From assembly GCA_913019935.1 (NCBI GenBank), contig CAJVZC010000003.1:1-64000 (forward strand): a stretch of 64,000 bases of DNA, in the 5' to 3' direction. Each line of letters begins with the position of its first letter. Within the stretch, counting starts at the first letter, position 1. The stretch comes from an uncultured Methylococcales bacterium (GTDB taxonomy: Bacteria > Pseudomonadota > Gammaproteobacteria > Methylococcales > Methylomonadaceae). The notes under the pieces are model-generated. The model had not been told where the DNA came from, searched no databases, and saw nothing but the letters and a program-made list of their open reading frames with translations. The position numbers were made by a program, and so were the translations under genes. This document shows positions 54,359 to 64,000 of this stretch, in pieces.

Positions 54359-55395
54359 ACATGCCATTCTTTAGGTATTTCCTCACTTGACAACGGCGTA
54401 ACCAAAAATGACTTTTCTTCCCCTTGCTGTGTCATTTTAACCTCTACTTGTTCAGCCTCCCGTCCCTGACTATAACGAGCCGTTATCTGAGCAGCCAACC
54501 AACAATCCTGCTCAGAAAGGGTACCGTCAATTAGTACCAGTGGGCCTGGATGACTAACCGTTGTCATCGTTTGAAACATATTTTTATAGCCCTGTAAAAA
54601 ATTATTCTCGCCTTCTTCTCGAGCAATAATCATCTTAAAATGAGCCTTCGGTCGCAGATGACGTCCCACCTTCAACAACATAACGTCATCTAACTCATAC
54701 TCTTTCTTACCTCTTGCGGTCCATAAATCTACCAACTTGTCAGAATAGCTTTTATCCGTTAAAAAACAACACCCACCAGCGGGCTGTGCGTATTCAGTAA
54801 AACCAAATTGTTCTGCCAAAGCCATTTGGGGTTTTCGTGTTCGACCGCTGAAATCATATAACTCTTCTCGGTTAACCCAACCTTCTTTCTCGGGCAGGGT
54901 TTCAGGTAGATTTTTTGCACACAATGGCCTTAACAAACGCTCATTGGCACCTGACTCTCTGGCGATGACCGGCATCGTATCTTTTCGTTGAGACATCGGT
55001 CGCTGCCCGATCACCTCACCGGTAATGATAAAATCAAAATCATTCTCTTCTATCCACTGCTGAGCCTTTTGCACCATAAAAACCTTACAATCCAAACACG
55101 GGTTCAAGTTGGCACCATACCCATGCTGTGGATTTATCAACACATTCTTATACTCCTCAATAACATCAATAATGTGCAGTTTTATCCCCAGTTGCTCAGC
55201 AACCCATAATGAATTATTTCGCTTAGGCTTGGCTTTATCTTTTTTACGAATAGCATGGGTATGACCCTCCACACAAAAACCCGTGAAAAAGTTGATCCCT
55301 TCTACGTGAACCCCTTGTTCCATAATTGCTTTGGTCGCTAACATGGAATCAAGACCTCCTGAGATAAGAGAAACGGCTTTCTTCTGTTTTTTCAT
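54355..55395 (-). CDS. ThiI-like PP-loop ATPase with C-terminal NFACT-R-like domain
   Basis: 346 residues. The N-terminal N-type PP-loop is SGGLDS (12-17). Further cysteines follow in NPCLDCK (C100/C103) and AGGCCFLTD (C209/C210). The GEVIGQRPMSQ segment is ThiI-like. The C-terminal part contains LDDVMLLKVGRHLRPKAHFKM and NNFLQGY, resembling the NFACT-R RNA-binding domain seen fused to ThiI-like proteins. It lacks the THUMP domain of true ThiI and the rhodanese domain. It would adenylate and thiolate an RNA base, probably with sulfur from TusA; the target is unknown. Often misannotated as MnmA. Confidence 0.75.
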   Translation of the reverse strand: MKKQKKAVSLISGGLDSMLATKAIMEQGVHVEGINFFTGFCVEGHTHAIRKKDKAKPKRNNSLWVAEQLGIKLHIIDVIEEYKNVLINPQHGYGANLNPCLDCKVFMVQKAQQWIEENDFDFIITGEVIGQRPMSQRKDTMPVIARESGANERLLRPLCAKNLPETLPEKEGWVNREELYDFSGRTRKPQMALAEQFGFTEYAQPAGGCCFLTDKSYSDKLVDLWTARGKKEYELDDVMLLKVGRHLRPKAHFKMIIAREEGENNFLQGYKNMFQTMTTVSHPGPLVLIDGTLSEQDCWLAAQITARYSQGREAEQVEVKMTQQGEEKSFLVTPLSSEEIPKEWHV

Positions 55396-55626
55396 TACTT
55401 TATTTATTCTTAAAAACGAACATTATACGTTAACTATTCCCCATAAAGCTAACGAACGGAGCAATCGCACAGCTTCTACTGACAACACTATTCATTCTGT
55501 TTTTACATTCAAAACCAACCTTTCATTCGACATGATCCTGTGTATATAGCCACTCAACACCTCAACAAACAACGTTCACCATAAATTTAAGTTATAATTG
55601 TCATTTTTTTTATCGCCTTAAAAACC

Positions 55627-56550
55627 GTGCCAAGTAACTACAAAAAGCCCACGACATTTCAAGACTTAATTCTTGCTCTGCAATCCTTTTGGTCTGAACA
55701 CGACTGCACCATTTTACAGCCTCTCGATATGGAAGTTGGTGCCGGTACCTTTCATCCCGGAACCTTTCTTCGCGCCATTGGTCCTGAGCCTTGGCGTTCA
55801 GCCTATGCACAACCGTCACGTCGTCCAACTGATGGTCGCTTTGGAGAGAACCCCAACCGATTGCAACATTATTATCAATTCCAGGTCGTCCTAAAACCCT
55901 CGCCTGATAATATTCAGGAACTCTATTTAGATTCTTTGCGTTACTTAGGTCTCGACTTACTTGAACACGATATTCGTTTTGTCGAAGACAACTGGGAGTC
56001 CCCAACGTTGGGTGCATGGGGTTTAGGCTGGGAAGTCTGGCTTAACGGCATGGAAGTCACCCAGTTTACCTATTTCCAACAAGTCGGCAGCCTAGATTGT
56101 CGACCGGTAACCGGTGAAATCACTTATGGTCTTGAACGCATTGCAATGTACTTGCAAAATGTACAAAGCGTTTACGATTTGACTTGGAACACAAATAGCC
56201 AGGGCCGCGTCAGCTACGGCGATATTTTCCACCAAAATGAAGTTGAAATGTCTCACTTTAATTTCACCCACGCCAACACTGACTTTCTCTTCTCCAGTTT
56301 TGATAACTACGAACAGGAATGCAAAAAACTCATTGACCAGAAACTCTCCTTACCGGCTTATGAAATGATCCTGAAAGCATCCCATGTTTTCAATCTCTTA
56401 GATGCACGTCATGCAATCTCCGTAACCGAGCGTCAACGCTATATTCTACGTGTCAGAGAGATGTCAAAGGCCGTTGCCGAAAACTATTACCAAGGAAGAG
56501 AAGCATTAGGCTTTCCAATGCTTAACAATAAGAAGACTCAAAATGACTGA
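55627..56550 (+). CDS. glyQ: Glycyl-tRNA synthetase alpha subunit
   Basis: Catalytic subunit of the heterotetrameric GlyRS. 307 residues: [13 protein letters not shown], then [39 protein letters not shown] and [15 protein letters not shown]. The start is GTG at 55627. A TATAAT lies at 55593-55598. The end overlaps glyS by 8 bases. Confidence 0.96.
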   Translation: MPSNYKKPTTFQDLILALQSFWSEHDCTILQPLDMEVGAGTFHPGTFLRAIGPEPWRSAYAQPSRRPTDGRFGENPNRLQHYYQFQVVLKPSPDNIQELYLDSLRYLGLDLLEHDIRFVEDNWESPTLGAWGLGWEVWLNGMEVTQFTYFQQVGSLDCRPVTGEITYGLERIAMYLQNVQSVYDLTWNTNSQGRVSYGDIFHQNEVEMSHFNFTHANTDFLFSSFDNYEQECKKLIDQKLSLPAYEMILKASHVFNLLDARHAISVTERQRYILRVREMSKAVAENYYQGREALGFPMLNNKKTQND

Positions 56551-58609
56551 TACCAGACCCCTACTTTTTGAACTCGGCACAGAAGAGTTGCCCCCTAAAA
56601 CCTTATTAACATTGAGCAATGCTTTATTAGCTAACATAACGCAATCGTTATCAGATGCTGAATTAACTTTCGGTCAAACCAGCATTTTTTCAACCCCCCG
56701 TCGGCTAGCGGTTTTAATTGAAGACGTTCTTGTTCAACAGCCTGACAAAACAACTGAAAAACGCGGACCCGCTATTAAGGCTGCCTTTGATTCTGACGGC
56801 AATCCAAGTCGAGCGGCACTGGGCTTTGCTTCAGGTTGCGGAACAACGGTTGATCAATTATCCCGTTTAAAAACAGACAAGGGTGAATGGCTGTCTTTTA
56901 ATCACGAAGCCAAGGGACAATCCGCCAGTCTTTTAATCCCGGAATTTATCACTCACAGCCTTAAAAAACTACCTATTGCCAAACGCATGCGTTGGGGTGA
57001 TTCTGCCACTGAATTTGTACGCCCTGTTCATTGGGCCGTCTTACTCTTCGGCACAGAACCCTTAAACTGTGAAATTTTAGGTGTTAAAACCGGCCAACAT
57101 ACTTTTGGTCACCGCTTTCACGCACCAAAAGCTATTTTTATAAACCATCCTTCAGACTATCAGCAGTGCTTACTTGAAGACGGTTACGTTATCGCCAATT
57201 TTGAACAACGCAAGCAAATTATCTATAACGCCACCCTGAAAGCCGCTAAAAAAGTAGGTGGCACAGCGGTTATCAACCCATCCCTCCTTGAAGAAGTTAC
57301 CGCCCTTAATGAGTGGCCCGTCCCTGTCACGGGGGATTTTGATTCACGTTTTCTTGCGCTACCTGCTGAAGTATTGATTACCACAATGCAAGTGAATCAA
57401 AAATATTTTGCTGTGACCGATAATAATGGGAAATTATTACCCCACTTTATTACTTTCAGTAACATTGAAAGCACCCACCCTCAATCTATTAAAGAGGGTA
57501 ACGAAAGAGTTATTCTTCCACGCTTAGGTGATGCCGAATTTTTCTGGAAACAAGACCGTCATTTAAAGCTATCAGAACGTACCCCACAACTGGCTACTAT
57601 TATTTTTCAAAAAACACTCGGCACCTTACTTGATAAAACGCGGCGACTGGAAGCGCTAACTACGCATTTATCAACAAAGCTAGCTATTGCTCCTGAGCAC
57701 AGCTTACGCGCTGCACTGTTAGCTAAAACAGACCTAATCACCGAAATGGTGGGTGAATTTCCAAGTCTTCAAGGTATCATGGGGCGTTATTACGCCTTAG
57801 CAGATAACGAGCCCACTGAAGTCGCTCAAGCACTTGAGGAACAATACTACCCCAAACAATCCGGTGGCCCCACACCTGAAAGCCCAACCGGACAGATACT
57901 CGCTCTTGCCGACAAAACCGACACGCTCGTGGGTATTTTTAGTGCCGGCCTTATTCCTAGCGGTGACAAAGACCCTTATGCATTACGGCGTGCAACACTC
58001 GGAATCATTCGTATTATTATTGAGAAACGTCTAGACATTAACATCACTGAATTAATTAGCTTCAGTCTTAGCCAATTTAACCATGACTTTGACCGCACTC
58101 TCACCGAACAAAAAATAACCACCTTCGTCAATGAGCGACTCAAAGGCTACACGCTTGAGCAAGGCTTTACCATTGACCAATTTGAATCAGTCATGGCTGT
58201 TTCATCAGGGAACCTACTGGATTTTTATTTAAGACTACAAGCTGTTCGAGACTTCCGCAAACTGCCTGAGTCTAACAGCCTATCTGAAGCCAATAAACGC
58301 ATCAAAAATATCTTACGAAAAGGTGAATCGTCATCTCATTCTACTGTTGACAATCTTGTTGAAGAACAAGAACTCACCTTACTTGCCGCTACACGCTCTG
58401 CAGAAGAAGATATTCAACCTTTCATTGCGGCGAGTAATTATACCGGCGCATTAAATCGTCTGGCTCAACTTAAAGAGGACGTTGATTTGTTTTTTGAACA
58501 CATCATGGTTAATTGTGATGATCTGACCTTACGTGCGAGTCGATTAGCCTTATTGCATAAAGTTGAAAACTTGTTCCTGAAAATTGCTGATATTTCAAAA
58601 TTACAATAG
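56543..58609 (+). CDS. glyS: Glycyl-tRNA synthetase beta subunit
   Basis: tRNA-binding subunit of GlyRS. 688 residues: [47 protein letters not shown] and a C-terminal DALR-like helical domain with [11 protein letters not shown]. Complete. glyQ-glyS-gmhB is a tight operon with overlaps of 8 and 1 bases. Confidence 0.96.
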   Translation: MTDTRPLLFELGTEELPPKTLLTLSNALLANITQSLSDAELTFGQTSIFSTPRRLAVLIEDVLVQQPDKTTEKRGPAIKAAFDSDGNPSRAALGFASGCGTTVDQLSRLKTDKGEWLSFNHEAKGQSASLLIPEFITHSLKKLPIAKRMRWGDSATEFVRPVHWAVLLFGTEPLNCEILGVKTGQHTFGHRFHAPKAIFINHPSDYQQCLLEDGYVIANFEQRKQIIYNATLKAAKKVGGTAVINPSLLEEVTALNEWPVPVTGDFDSRFLALPAEVLITTMQVNQKYFAVTDNNGKLLPHFITFSNIESTHPQSIKEGNERVILPRLGDAEFFWKQDRHLKLSERTPQLATIIFQKTLGTLLDKTRRLEALTTHLSTKLAIAPEHSLRAALLAKTDLITEMVGEFPSLQGIMGRYYALADNEPTEVAQALEEQYYPKQSGGPTPESPTGQILALADKTDTLVGIFSAGLIPSGDKDPYALRRATLGIIRIIIEKRLDINITELISFSLSQFNHDFDRTLTEQKITTFVNERLKGYTLEQGFTIDQFESVMAVSSGNLLDFYLRLQAVRDFRKLPESNSLSEANKRIKNILRKGESSSHSTVDNLVEEQELTLLAATRSAEEDIQPFIAASNYTGALNRLAQLKEDVDLFFEHIMVNCDDLTLRASRLALLHKVENLFLKIADISKLQ

Positions 58610-59154
58610 TGTCTGCCCATAAATTTATTTTATTAGACCGTGACGGTGTCATTAACCACGACTCAGATCATTACATTAAATCAGCTGAAGAATGGCTTCC
58701 GATAGCGCAAAGCCTTGAGGCTATTGCCTTACTCAATTCGCACGGCTACAACGTTATTGTGATCACCAACCAGTCAGGTCTGGCACGTGGCTATTTCAAC
58801 ACCACAACACTCCAAGCCATGCACGATAAAATGCATACTATGGTCAAGCAGAAAGGCGGTAAAATAGAAGCTATTTATTACTGCCCACACCAGCCCGAGG
58901 ACCACTGTACCTGCCGAAAACCTAAACCAGGACTATTAAAACAGTGCAGTGAAGATTATAATTTTCAGTTAACAGAAACCTTTTTTATTGGTGACAAACT
59001 CAGTGATATTAAAGCCGCCCAAGCTGTTGGCGCCACCCCCCTTTTAGTGAAAACTGGAAAAGGACAAAAGACGTTAACCAACAACCCTAACCTTACGATT
59101 AACTTTTTTAATAATCTCTATGACTGCGCCCAATTCATCATTTCAAGGCAATAA
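58609..59154 (+). CDS. gmhB: D-glycero-beta-D-manno-heptose 1,7-bisphosphate 7-phosphatase
   Basis: HAD phosphatase in the ADP-heptose path for LPS inner core. 181 residues: nucleophile motif LLDRDGV (D10, D12), VITNQSGLARG, the zinc loop YYCPHQPEDHCTCRKP, KPGL and FIGDKLSDIKAAQ. The start is GTG at 58609, overlapping the glyS stop by one base. The next gene overlaps its end by 35 bases. Confidence 0.95.
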   Translation: MSAHKFILLDRDGVINHDSDHYIKSAEEWLPIAQSLEAIALLNSHGYNVIVITNQSGLARGYFNTTTLQAMHDKMHTMVKQKGGKIEAIYYCPHQPEDHCTCRKPKPGLLKQCSEDYNFQLTETFFIGDKLSDIKAAQAVGATPLLVKTGKGQKTLTNNPNLTINFFNNLYDCAQFIISRQ

Positions 59155-59881
59155 AACCCTACTTTATATACGCTCAGCCTTGCTGTTTTTTTGCGTTATC
59201 TGCCTGACTCTTTCCATGGGCGTAATTATACTGGCACTAACAATCTTTCCCTTTAGCGTACGCTATAAGTTAGCCCATTTTTGGGCAACCACTGTCTTAT
59301 GGTTAACCAAATTAATCTGCCAATTAGATTACCGTATCGAAGGCCTGGAAAACATCCTTAAAAATCAAAATGCAATTATTTTGTGCAAACATCAGTCAGC
59401 TTGGGAAACCATAGCCTTATATGCCATCTTCCCCCCTCAAGTCACCGTCTTAAAAAGGGAATTACTTTGGCTACCTATTTGGGGCTGGGCTGCGGCAACA
59501 TTAAAACCCATTGCGTTGAACCGTCAAAACCAACTTGCTGCATTAAAAAAGTTAATACGCGACGGTAAAGCAAGACTTAATGAAGGGTTATGGGTTCTTA
59601 TTTTCCCAGAAGGGACCCGAACAAAACCGGGCGTAGCCACAAAATTCAATCTAGGCGGCTGTTTACTTGCTGAAAAAAGCCAATACCCTATTATACCTGT
59701 CGCCCACAACGCTGGAGAATTCTGGCCCCGCTATAGTTTCTTAAAATATCCCGGGACCATTACTGTTCGTATAGGCCCTGTTATCGCCAGTGAAGGTAGA
59801 AAAGCCATTGAATTAAACTACGAAGCCGAAACCTGGGTTGAAACTGCCATGCAAGACATTCACCTCACAAACACACACTAA
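59120..59881 (+). CDS. Lysophospholipid (1-acyl-glycerol-3-phosphate) acyltransferase family protein
   Basis: Membrane acyltransferase of the PlsC family. 253 residues: an N-terminal membrane segment (about 17-42), catalytic KHQSAWET (His with a Glu where most family members have the Asp of HX4D), LKRELLWLPIWGW, FPEGTRT and IPVAHNAGEFWPR. This HX4E form is typical of the copy that follows glyQS-gmhB in Pseudomonas and relatives, separate from the main plsC. Its start overlaps gmhB by 35 bases. Confidence 0.88.
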   Translation: MTAPNSSFQGNKTLLYIRSALLFFCVICLTLSMGVIILALTIFPFSVRYKLAHFWATTVLWLTKLICQLDYRIEGLENILKNQNAIILCKHQSAWETIALYAIFPPQVTVLKRELLWLPIWGWAAATLKPIALNRQNQLAALKKLIRDGKARLNEGLWVLIFPEGTRTKPGVATKFNLGGCLLAEKSQYPIIPVAHNAGEFWPRYSFLKYPGTITVRIGPVIASEGRKAIELNYEAETWVETAMQDIHLTNTH

Positions 59882-59989
59882 TTTTGTAAAAATAACGCCT
59901 TAAGAGCCAAAATGAATAAGTCATTAAAAATGGTCTATGAATTAACGTATAATCAGCCGTTATTGCTAACTATTATTTAACAAATACTT

Positions 59990-60439
59990 ATGAAACAACT
60001 GGCTCTCATGCTTTTTTGCGCATTACTACTTACCGGCTGTACTGATGAAAAAAGCCAATACCAAGAACACGTTCTTAAATTGATGAAAACCGATCAAGAC
60101 CTGATTGATTATAAGCTCGACCCTAAAGAAATAACCAGTTGTGTTGTTGATACCAGCGGAAAAAATATGATTGGCTTTTTTTCTTGGGACCCTAGACGTG
60201 CTCCAATCTATTTGGCCTATACCCGACTCATTCAATTCAAATTAAACCTGAGCACACTGTCCAATCAAGCAGAAGGCAGTCCGAAAAACGACCCTAAAAA
60301 TGAATTGAATGAACTTAGAGAAATATTTGGTTCTGCGCAAGCATTAGCGGATGCCCACAGAAACTTTAGTGACAGCGTTTTAGGGTGCTTTGAATCCCTG
60401 ACTTCAAAAACAGATCCTGATAACGAAAAGCTTCTTTAA
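59990..60439 (+). CDS. Small lipoprotein of unknown function
   Basis: 149 residues. A lipoprotein signal peptide with lipobox LLTGC (C17). The rest is helical and charged: YQEHVLKLMKTDQDLIDYKL, CVVDTSGK, then a helix with NELNELREIFGSAQALADAH and CFESL. No family recognised. A TATAAT at 59948-59953 precedes it, and a strong hairpin follows. Two cysteines in the mature part (CVVD and CFES) could form a disulfide. Confidence 0.6.
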   Translation: MKQLALMLFCALLLTGCTDEKSQYQEHVLKLMKTDQDLIDYKLDPKEITSCVVDTSGKNMIGFFSWDPRRAPIYLAYTRLIQFKLNLSTLSNQAEGSPKNDPKNELNELREIFGSAQALADAHRNFSDSVLGCFESLTSKTDPDNEKLL

Positions 60440-60445
60440 CTAATC

Positions 60446-60478
60446 TGTACCGGAAGACACCCCGTGTCTTTCGGTACA
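60446..60478. terminator. Hairpin between the lipoprotein gene and the glutaredoxin-like gene
   Basis: TGTACCGGAAGACAC / GTGTCTTTCGGTACA, a 15-base stem with one mismatch or wobble and a CCC loop. It lies between convergent genes; a T-rich stretch follows only at a distance, so termination is likely but not textbook. Confidence 0.5.
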
Positions 60479-60537
60479 CCCTTAATTTCACACCCTTTTT
60501 TTGAAAAAACGCTCACTCACTCTATTTTAGATCCATT

Positions 60538-60798
60538 TCAATCCAATATTTCTGCAACAAACAACTGCACTTGTTGTTCAGTAAAAGGCCAATGTAACTC
60601 TTGTCCTGATTCAACGTGACATAACACCGGAATAATCAATTCATAAGCCGCTAAATACTCGGTCTCATCGACTATGTCAATTTTGTTCAATACGAGTTCT
60701 GTTGGAAATTGTGCCATAACCCATAAAACCAACTTCTCAGCCTGCTCACATAAATGACAACCTTCAGTTCCCAATAAAACCAGTCTCGAATTTATCAC
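60538..60798 (-). CDS. Glutaredoxin-like protein (DUF836 family)
   Basis: 86 residues, thioredoxin-fold, with CHLC (C14/C17) in LLGTEGCHLCEQA and cis-Pro in LIIPVLCH. This is the short DUF836 type, usually found alone; probably a dithiol reductant or metal-handling protein. It lies 4 bases after metH, so it is cotranscribed with a cobalamin enzyme that needs reductive reactivation, though any functional link is speculation. Confidence 0.78.
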   Translation of the reverse strand: MINSRLVLLGTEGCHLCEQAEKLVLWVMAQFPTELVLNKIDIVDETEYLAAYELIIPVLCHVESGQELHWPFTEQQVQLFVAEILD

Positions 60799-60802
60799 CT
60801 CT

Positions 60803-63800
60803 TTAGTCCTGTAGATTCGGTGCTAGCCAACGCCTCGCTTCTTCCATTGACCAGCCTTTTCTCTGCGCGTAATCAGTTAACTGATCCGTCGTTATTTTAC
60901 CTACATTAAAAAACCGCGCATCAGTATGCGCTAAATACCAACCACTCACAGCTGCCGTAGGATACATCGCATAACTTTCAGTTAATTCAATCCCGGTATG
61001 TTCTGTGGCTGACAACAAACTAAAAAGCTTATCTTTTTCAGTATGATCCGGACAAGCAGGATACCCTGGCGCTGGCCGAATACCCTCATAAGACTCCTTA
61101 ATCAGCGCTTGATTATCGAGCGTCTCATGACGGCTATAGCCCCAATAATTTACTCGCACCTGTTGATGCATATATTCTGCAAAAGCTTCTGCCAATCGAT
61201 CCGCTAAGGCCTTGAGCATAATCGCACTATAATCATCGTGCTGTCTTTCAAACTCGGCTAATTTCGCTTCTATACCTATACCCGCAGTCACTGCAAATGC
61301 CCCAATATAATCCTGACGCCCTGCCTCACTAGGCTCCAAAAAGTCCGCTAAACAATAGTTAGCTTTACCCGGAACCTTACTGTTCTGTTGACGCAGATGA
61401 CATAATGTTTCACGTATGGAAGACCGTTGTTCATCGTCATAAATCACAACATCATCGCCTTGACTATTTGCGGGGTAAAAACCGAAAACTCCTTTTGCAG
61501 ATAACCAATTTTCAGCAATAATTGATTCCAACATCACTGAGGCATCTTGAAATAGAGCCTTCGCATGCTCACCGACGACACTGTCCTCTAAAATTGCTGG
61601 ATAGCTCCCCGCTAACTCCCATGTCTGGAAAAACGGAGACCAATCTATAAAACCAGACAACGTTTCTAACGGTACATTATCTATAACTTTGGTGCCTAAA
61701 AATGATGGCCGACATGATTGACTATTGGTAAGCTCAAATTTATTAGCTCGCGCCTCCGCCAAAGTCAGTAAGGTACTTTTTGCTTTTCGCCCCTTATGAC
61801 GCTCCCGAACTTGTTGATATTCAGCCTGAGTAGCGTTCACAAAAGCCTCTTTTTTATCCTGACTTAATAACTTATTAGCCACCCCTACGGCTCTTGATGC
61901 ATCAGCCACATAAACACTAGGACCATGATAATTATGCTCAATCTTAACAGCCGTATGCGCACGTGACGTCGTTGCCCCACCGATCATTATCGGAATATCA
62001 AATTCCAGACGTTCCATTTCTTTGGCAACATGAACCATTTCATCCAACGAGGGTGTGATCAACCCACTTAGCCCAATAATATCGACATTTTCCTCTTTTG
62101 CCCGTTGCAAAATAGTACTGGCTGGCACCATGACGCCCAAGTCAATTACTTCATAGCTATTACACTGCAAAACCACACCGACAATATTCTTACCAATATC
62201 ATGAACATCGCCCTTAACTGTCGCCATTAATATTTTACCGTTGCTTTCAACCTTACCTGCCTTTTCTTTTTCCATAAAAGGCAATAAATAAGCTACCGCT
62301 TTTTTCATGACTCTTGCCGACTTAACCACTTGAGGCAGAAACATTTTTCCGGCACCAAATAGATCCCCTACCTCATTCATGCCATCCATTAATGGCCCTT
62401 CAATCACTTTTAACGACAGGTCAAAGCCTTGACGTGCCTCCTCGGTATCTTCCTCAATATACTCAGTAATGCCTTTAACCAACGCATATGAAATTCGTTT
62501 ATTAACCGGCTCATTTCGCCAACTTAAATCCTCTTTCTTAACACCGCTACTACTGCCGCCTACAAATTGTTCAGCCAATGCCAATAATTTTTCCGTCGCA
62601 TCAGCATGCTGATTAAGTACAACCTCCTCCACCGCTTCTTTTAATGCTTTCGGAATATCATCATAAACCGCTAATTGCCCTGCATTAACAATCCCCATGT
62701 CCATGCCTGCTTGAACAGCGTAATATAAAAAAACAGCATGTATTGCCTCTCTTACCGGCTCATTGCCACGGAAAGAAAAAGACACATTAGAAACACCACC
62801 AGAAATTAATGCATGCGGTAATGCCGCTTTTATTTCCCGTGTTGCTTCAATAAAATCCACACCATAATTATTATGTTCGTCAATTCCAGTGGCAATAGCA
62901 AAAATATTGGGATCAAAAATAATATCTTCCGCAGGAAACCCAACGTCTTCTGTTAGAATTTTATAAGCCCTTCGACAAATCTCAACTTTTCGATCCTGTG
63001 TATCTGCCTGCCCCGTCTCATCAAAAGCCATTACAATCACAGCAGCACCATAACGCTTAACTAGCCGAGCTTGCTGTTTGAAAATTTCTTCACCCTCTTT
63101 AAGGGAAATAGAATTAACAATTCCTTTACCCTGAATACACTTGAGTCCTGCTTCAATTATGTCCCATTTAGAAGAATCAATCATCACCGGAACTCTTGAA
63201 ATATCCGGCTCAGAGGCAACTAATAGCAAAAACCTGACCATGGCTTCTTTTGACTCCAACATACCCTCATCCATGTTGATATCAATAACCTGCGCACCAT
63301 TAACCACCTGCTGCCTGGCAACGTCTAATGCGGCCTCATAATCTTCTTCAACGATTAATCGCTTAAAACGCGCCGACCCCGTTACGTTAGTCCTTTCACC
63401 AACATTAACAAACAAAGACTCAGGGCCAATAGTAAATGGCTCTAAACCCGAAAGGCGACATTTTTTCTCTAGCGTTGGTAATTTCCGAGGCGGGTGTTTT
63501 TCTACCGCCTGGATAATAGCTTTAATATGCGCAGGTGACGTTCCACAACAACCCCCAATGATATTAATATAGCCACTTTTAGCCCAATCATTTAATTCAA
63601 CGGCCATCGCCTCAGGCAATTCGTCGTACTCACCAAATTCATTTGGTAATCCTGCATTGGGGTGTGCTGAAACATTCGTTTCAGCAAGCGTACTTAATTC
63701 TTCCACATATTGGCGCAATTCGCCGGCACCTAGGGCACAATTAAAGCCAATTGATATCGGTTCAATATGACGAACCGAATTCCAAAAAGCTTCCACCGTT

Positions 63801-64000
63801 TGCCCAGACAAGGTTCGCCCTGAGGCATCGGTAATCGTGCCAGAAATCATAACGGGATAACGCGTATTAGTCTTCTCAAAATACTGATCAATAGCAAAAA
63901 GGGCCGCCTTTGCATTGAGCGTATCAAAAATAGTTTCAACCAATAAAATATCTGCACCGCCATCAATCAGACCCGTTATCGCTTCCGTATAGGCGACAAC
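60803..64000 (-). CDS. metH: Cobalamin-dependent methionine synthase (5' end beyond right edge)
   Basis: Transfers the methyl group from 5-methyl-THF to homocysteine. About 1065 residues are visible; the reading frame continues past the right edge, so roughly the first 160 residues are missing. Domains in order: homocysteine domain with zinc cysteines in GFNCALG and GGCCGT, pterin-binding domain ([14 protein letters not shown]), B12-binding domain with [15 protein letters not shown] (His axial ligand), and the AdoMet reactivation domain with [15 protein letters not shown]. Normal composition. The promoter and any B12 riboswitch lie outside the window. The glutaredoxin-like gene follows after 4 bases. 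Confidence 0.96.
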   Translation of the reverse strand, partial: VVAYTEAITGLIDGGADILLVETIFDTLNAKAALFAIDQYFEKTNTRYPVMISGTITDASGRTLSGQTVEAFWNSVRHIEPISIGFNCALGAGELRQYVEELSTLAETNVSAHPNAGLPNEFGEYDELPEAMAVELNDWAKSGYINIIGGCCGTSPAHIKAIIQAVEKHPPRKLPTLEKKCRLSGLEPFTIGPESLFVNVGERTNVTGSARFKRLIVEEDYEAALDVARQQVVNGAQVIDINMDEGMLESKEAMVRFLLLVASEPDISRVPVMIDSSKWDIIEAGLKCIQGKGIVNSISLKEGEEIFKQQARLVKRYGAAVIVMAFDETGQADTQDRKVEICRRAYKILTEDVGFPAEDIIFDPNIFAIATGIDEHNNYGVDFIEATREIKAALPHALISGGVSNVSFSFRGNEPVREAIHAVFLYYAVQAGMDMGIVNAGQLAVYDDIPKALKEAVEEVVLNQHADATEKLLALAEQFVGGSSSGVKKEDLSWRNEPVNKRISYALVKGITEYIEEDTEEARQGFDLSLKVIEGPLMDGMNEVGDLFGAGKMFLPQVVKSARVMKKAVAYLLPFMEKEKAGKVESNGKILMATVKGDVHDIGKNIVGVVLQCNSYEVIDLGVMVPASTILQRAKEENVDIIGLSGLITPSLDEMVHVAKEMERLEFDIPIMIGGATTSRAHTAVKIEHNYHGPSVYVADASRAVGVANKLLSQDKKEAFVNATQAEYQQVRERHKGRKAKSTLLTLAEARANKFELTNSQSCRPSFLGTKVIDNVPLETLSGFIDWSPFFQTWELAGSYPAILEDSVVGEHAKALFQDASVMLESIIAENWLSAKGVFGFYPANSQGDDVVIYDDEQRSSIRETLCHLRQQNSKVPGKANYCLADFLEPSEAGRQDYIGAFAVTAGIGIEAKLAEFERQHDDYSAIMLKALADRLAEAFAEYMHQQVRVNYWGYSRHETLDNQALIKESYEGIRPAPGYPACPDHTEKDKLFSLLSATEHTGIELTESYAMYPTAAVSGWYLAHTDARFFNVGKITTDQLTDYAQRKGWSMEEARRWLAPNLQD

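Noticed and set aside
54355-55395. Annotation as MnmA (tRNA-specific 2-thiouridylase)
   Set aside because: Only the PP-loop is shared. The cysteine placement and C-terminal domain differ from MnmA and fit the ThiI-like/NFACT-R group better.

Overview
The window reads as an ordinary, densely packed chromosome segment of a free-living Gram-negative bacterium, most likely a gammaproteobacterial methylotroph or methylotroph relative. I infer the lineage from gene order (trmJ/suhB, pcnB-folK-panBCD, lptFG/pepA-holC-valS, pilBC-coaE-zapD, glyQS-gmhB) and the moderate-to-low GC content. The metabolic hints are an NAD-type molybdenum/tungsten formate dehydrogenase, a 'quinoprotein relay' SoxYZ/metallohydrolase pair, and a pyrophosphate-type phosphofructokinase. 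A Methylophaga- or Cycloclasticus-type organism would fit, but the sequence alone does not settle this. I see no rRNA, tRNA, CRISPR array, insertion sequence or prophage.

Layout. 1-4.7 kb: the 5' part of manC, a TerB-domain protein, trpS with two small downstream genes, a degenerate PilZ protein, queD and a DUF1249 gene. 4.7-11 kb: recQ, then gshA, an APS/PAPS reductase, a VOC protein, a BCP peroxiredoxin and rpiA (sulfur, thiol and redox functions). 11-18.4 kb: the C1 block, in which a LysR regulator, a periplasmic metallohydrolase, a SoxYZ-like carrier and rpiA run leftward and fdhB-fdhA runs rightward from a shared control region. 18.4-22.4 kb: iscA, cysteine desulfurase, cysE, trmJ and suhB. 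22.4-31 kb: a leftward amino-acid and phospholipid block (ilvB-ilvN-ilvC, pfp, pssA, leuA, uracil-DNA glycosylase, rimI). 31-38.4 kb: a PEP-mutase/isocitrate-lyase family enzyme, DUF2797, ppa, a TIGR04282 glycosyltransferase, and pcnB-folK-panB-panC-panD. 38.4-46.3 kb: two small membrane proteins, lptF-lptG, pepA-holC and valS. 46.3-50.8 kb: pilB, pilC, coaE and zapD. 50.8-55.4 kb: mutT, argJ, a CDF metal transporter, tusA and a ThiI-like PP-loop/NFACT-R protein. 55.6-64 kb: glyQ-glyS-gmhB-acyltransferase, a small lipoprotein, a glutaredoxin-like protein and a metH cut by the right edge.

How the genes work together. Formate oxidation to CO2 with NADH production (fdhBA) sits beside genes associated with periplasmic PQQ alcohol dehydrogenases and beside rpiA, a pentose-phosphate enzyme that C1-fixing cycles also use. 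Pfp and Ppa together suggest that glycolysis and PPi turnover are linked. CysE, the APS reductase, gshA, the desulfurase/IscA pair, TusA/ThiI-like and metH give a strong sulfur theme, but spread over separate operons.

Most of the window is housekeeping. The most unusual signals are translational and regulatory. pcnB can start only at a non-canonical codon, and an AUU preceded by a good Shine-Dalgarno sequence lines up with the known AUU start of E. coli pcnB. A 37-codon open frame with clustered Leu codons fills the leuA leader and overlaps the leuA start. The formate dehydrogenase control region carries a textbook LysR box. The isc-type cluster has no iscR or iscU, and pilBC has no pilD. All functions are assigned by reading motifs; no database search was run.
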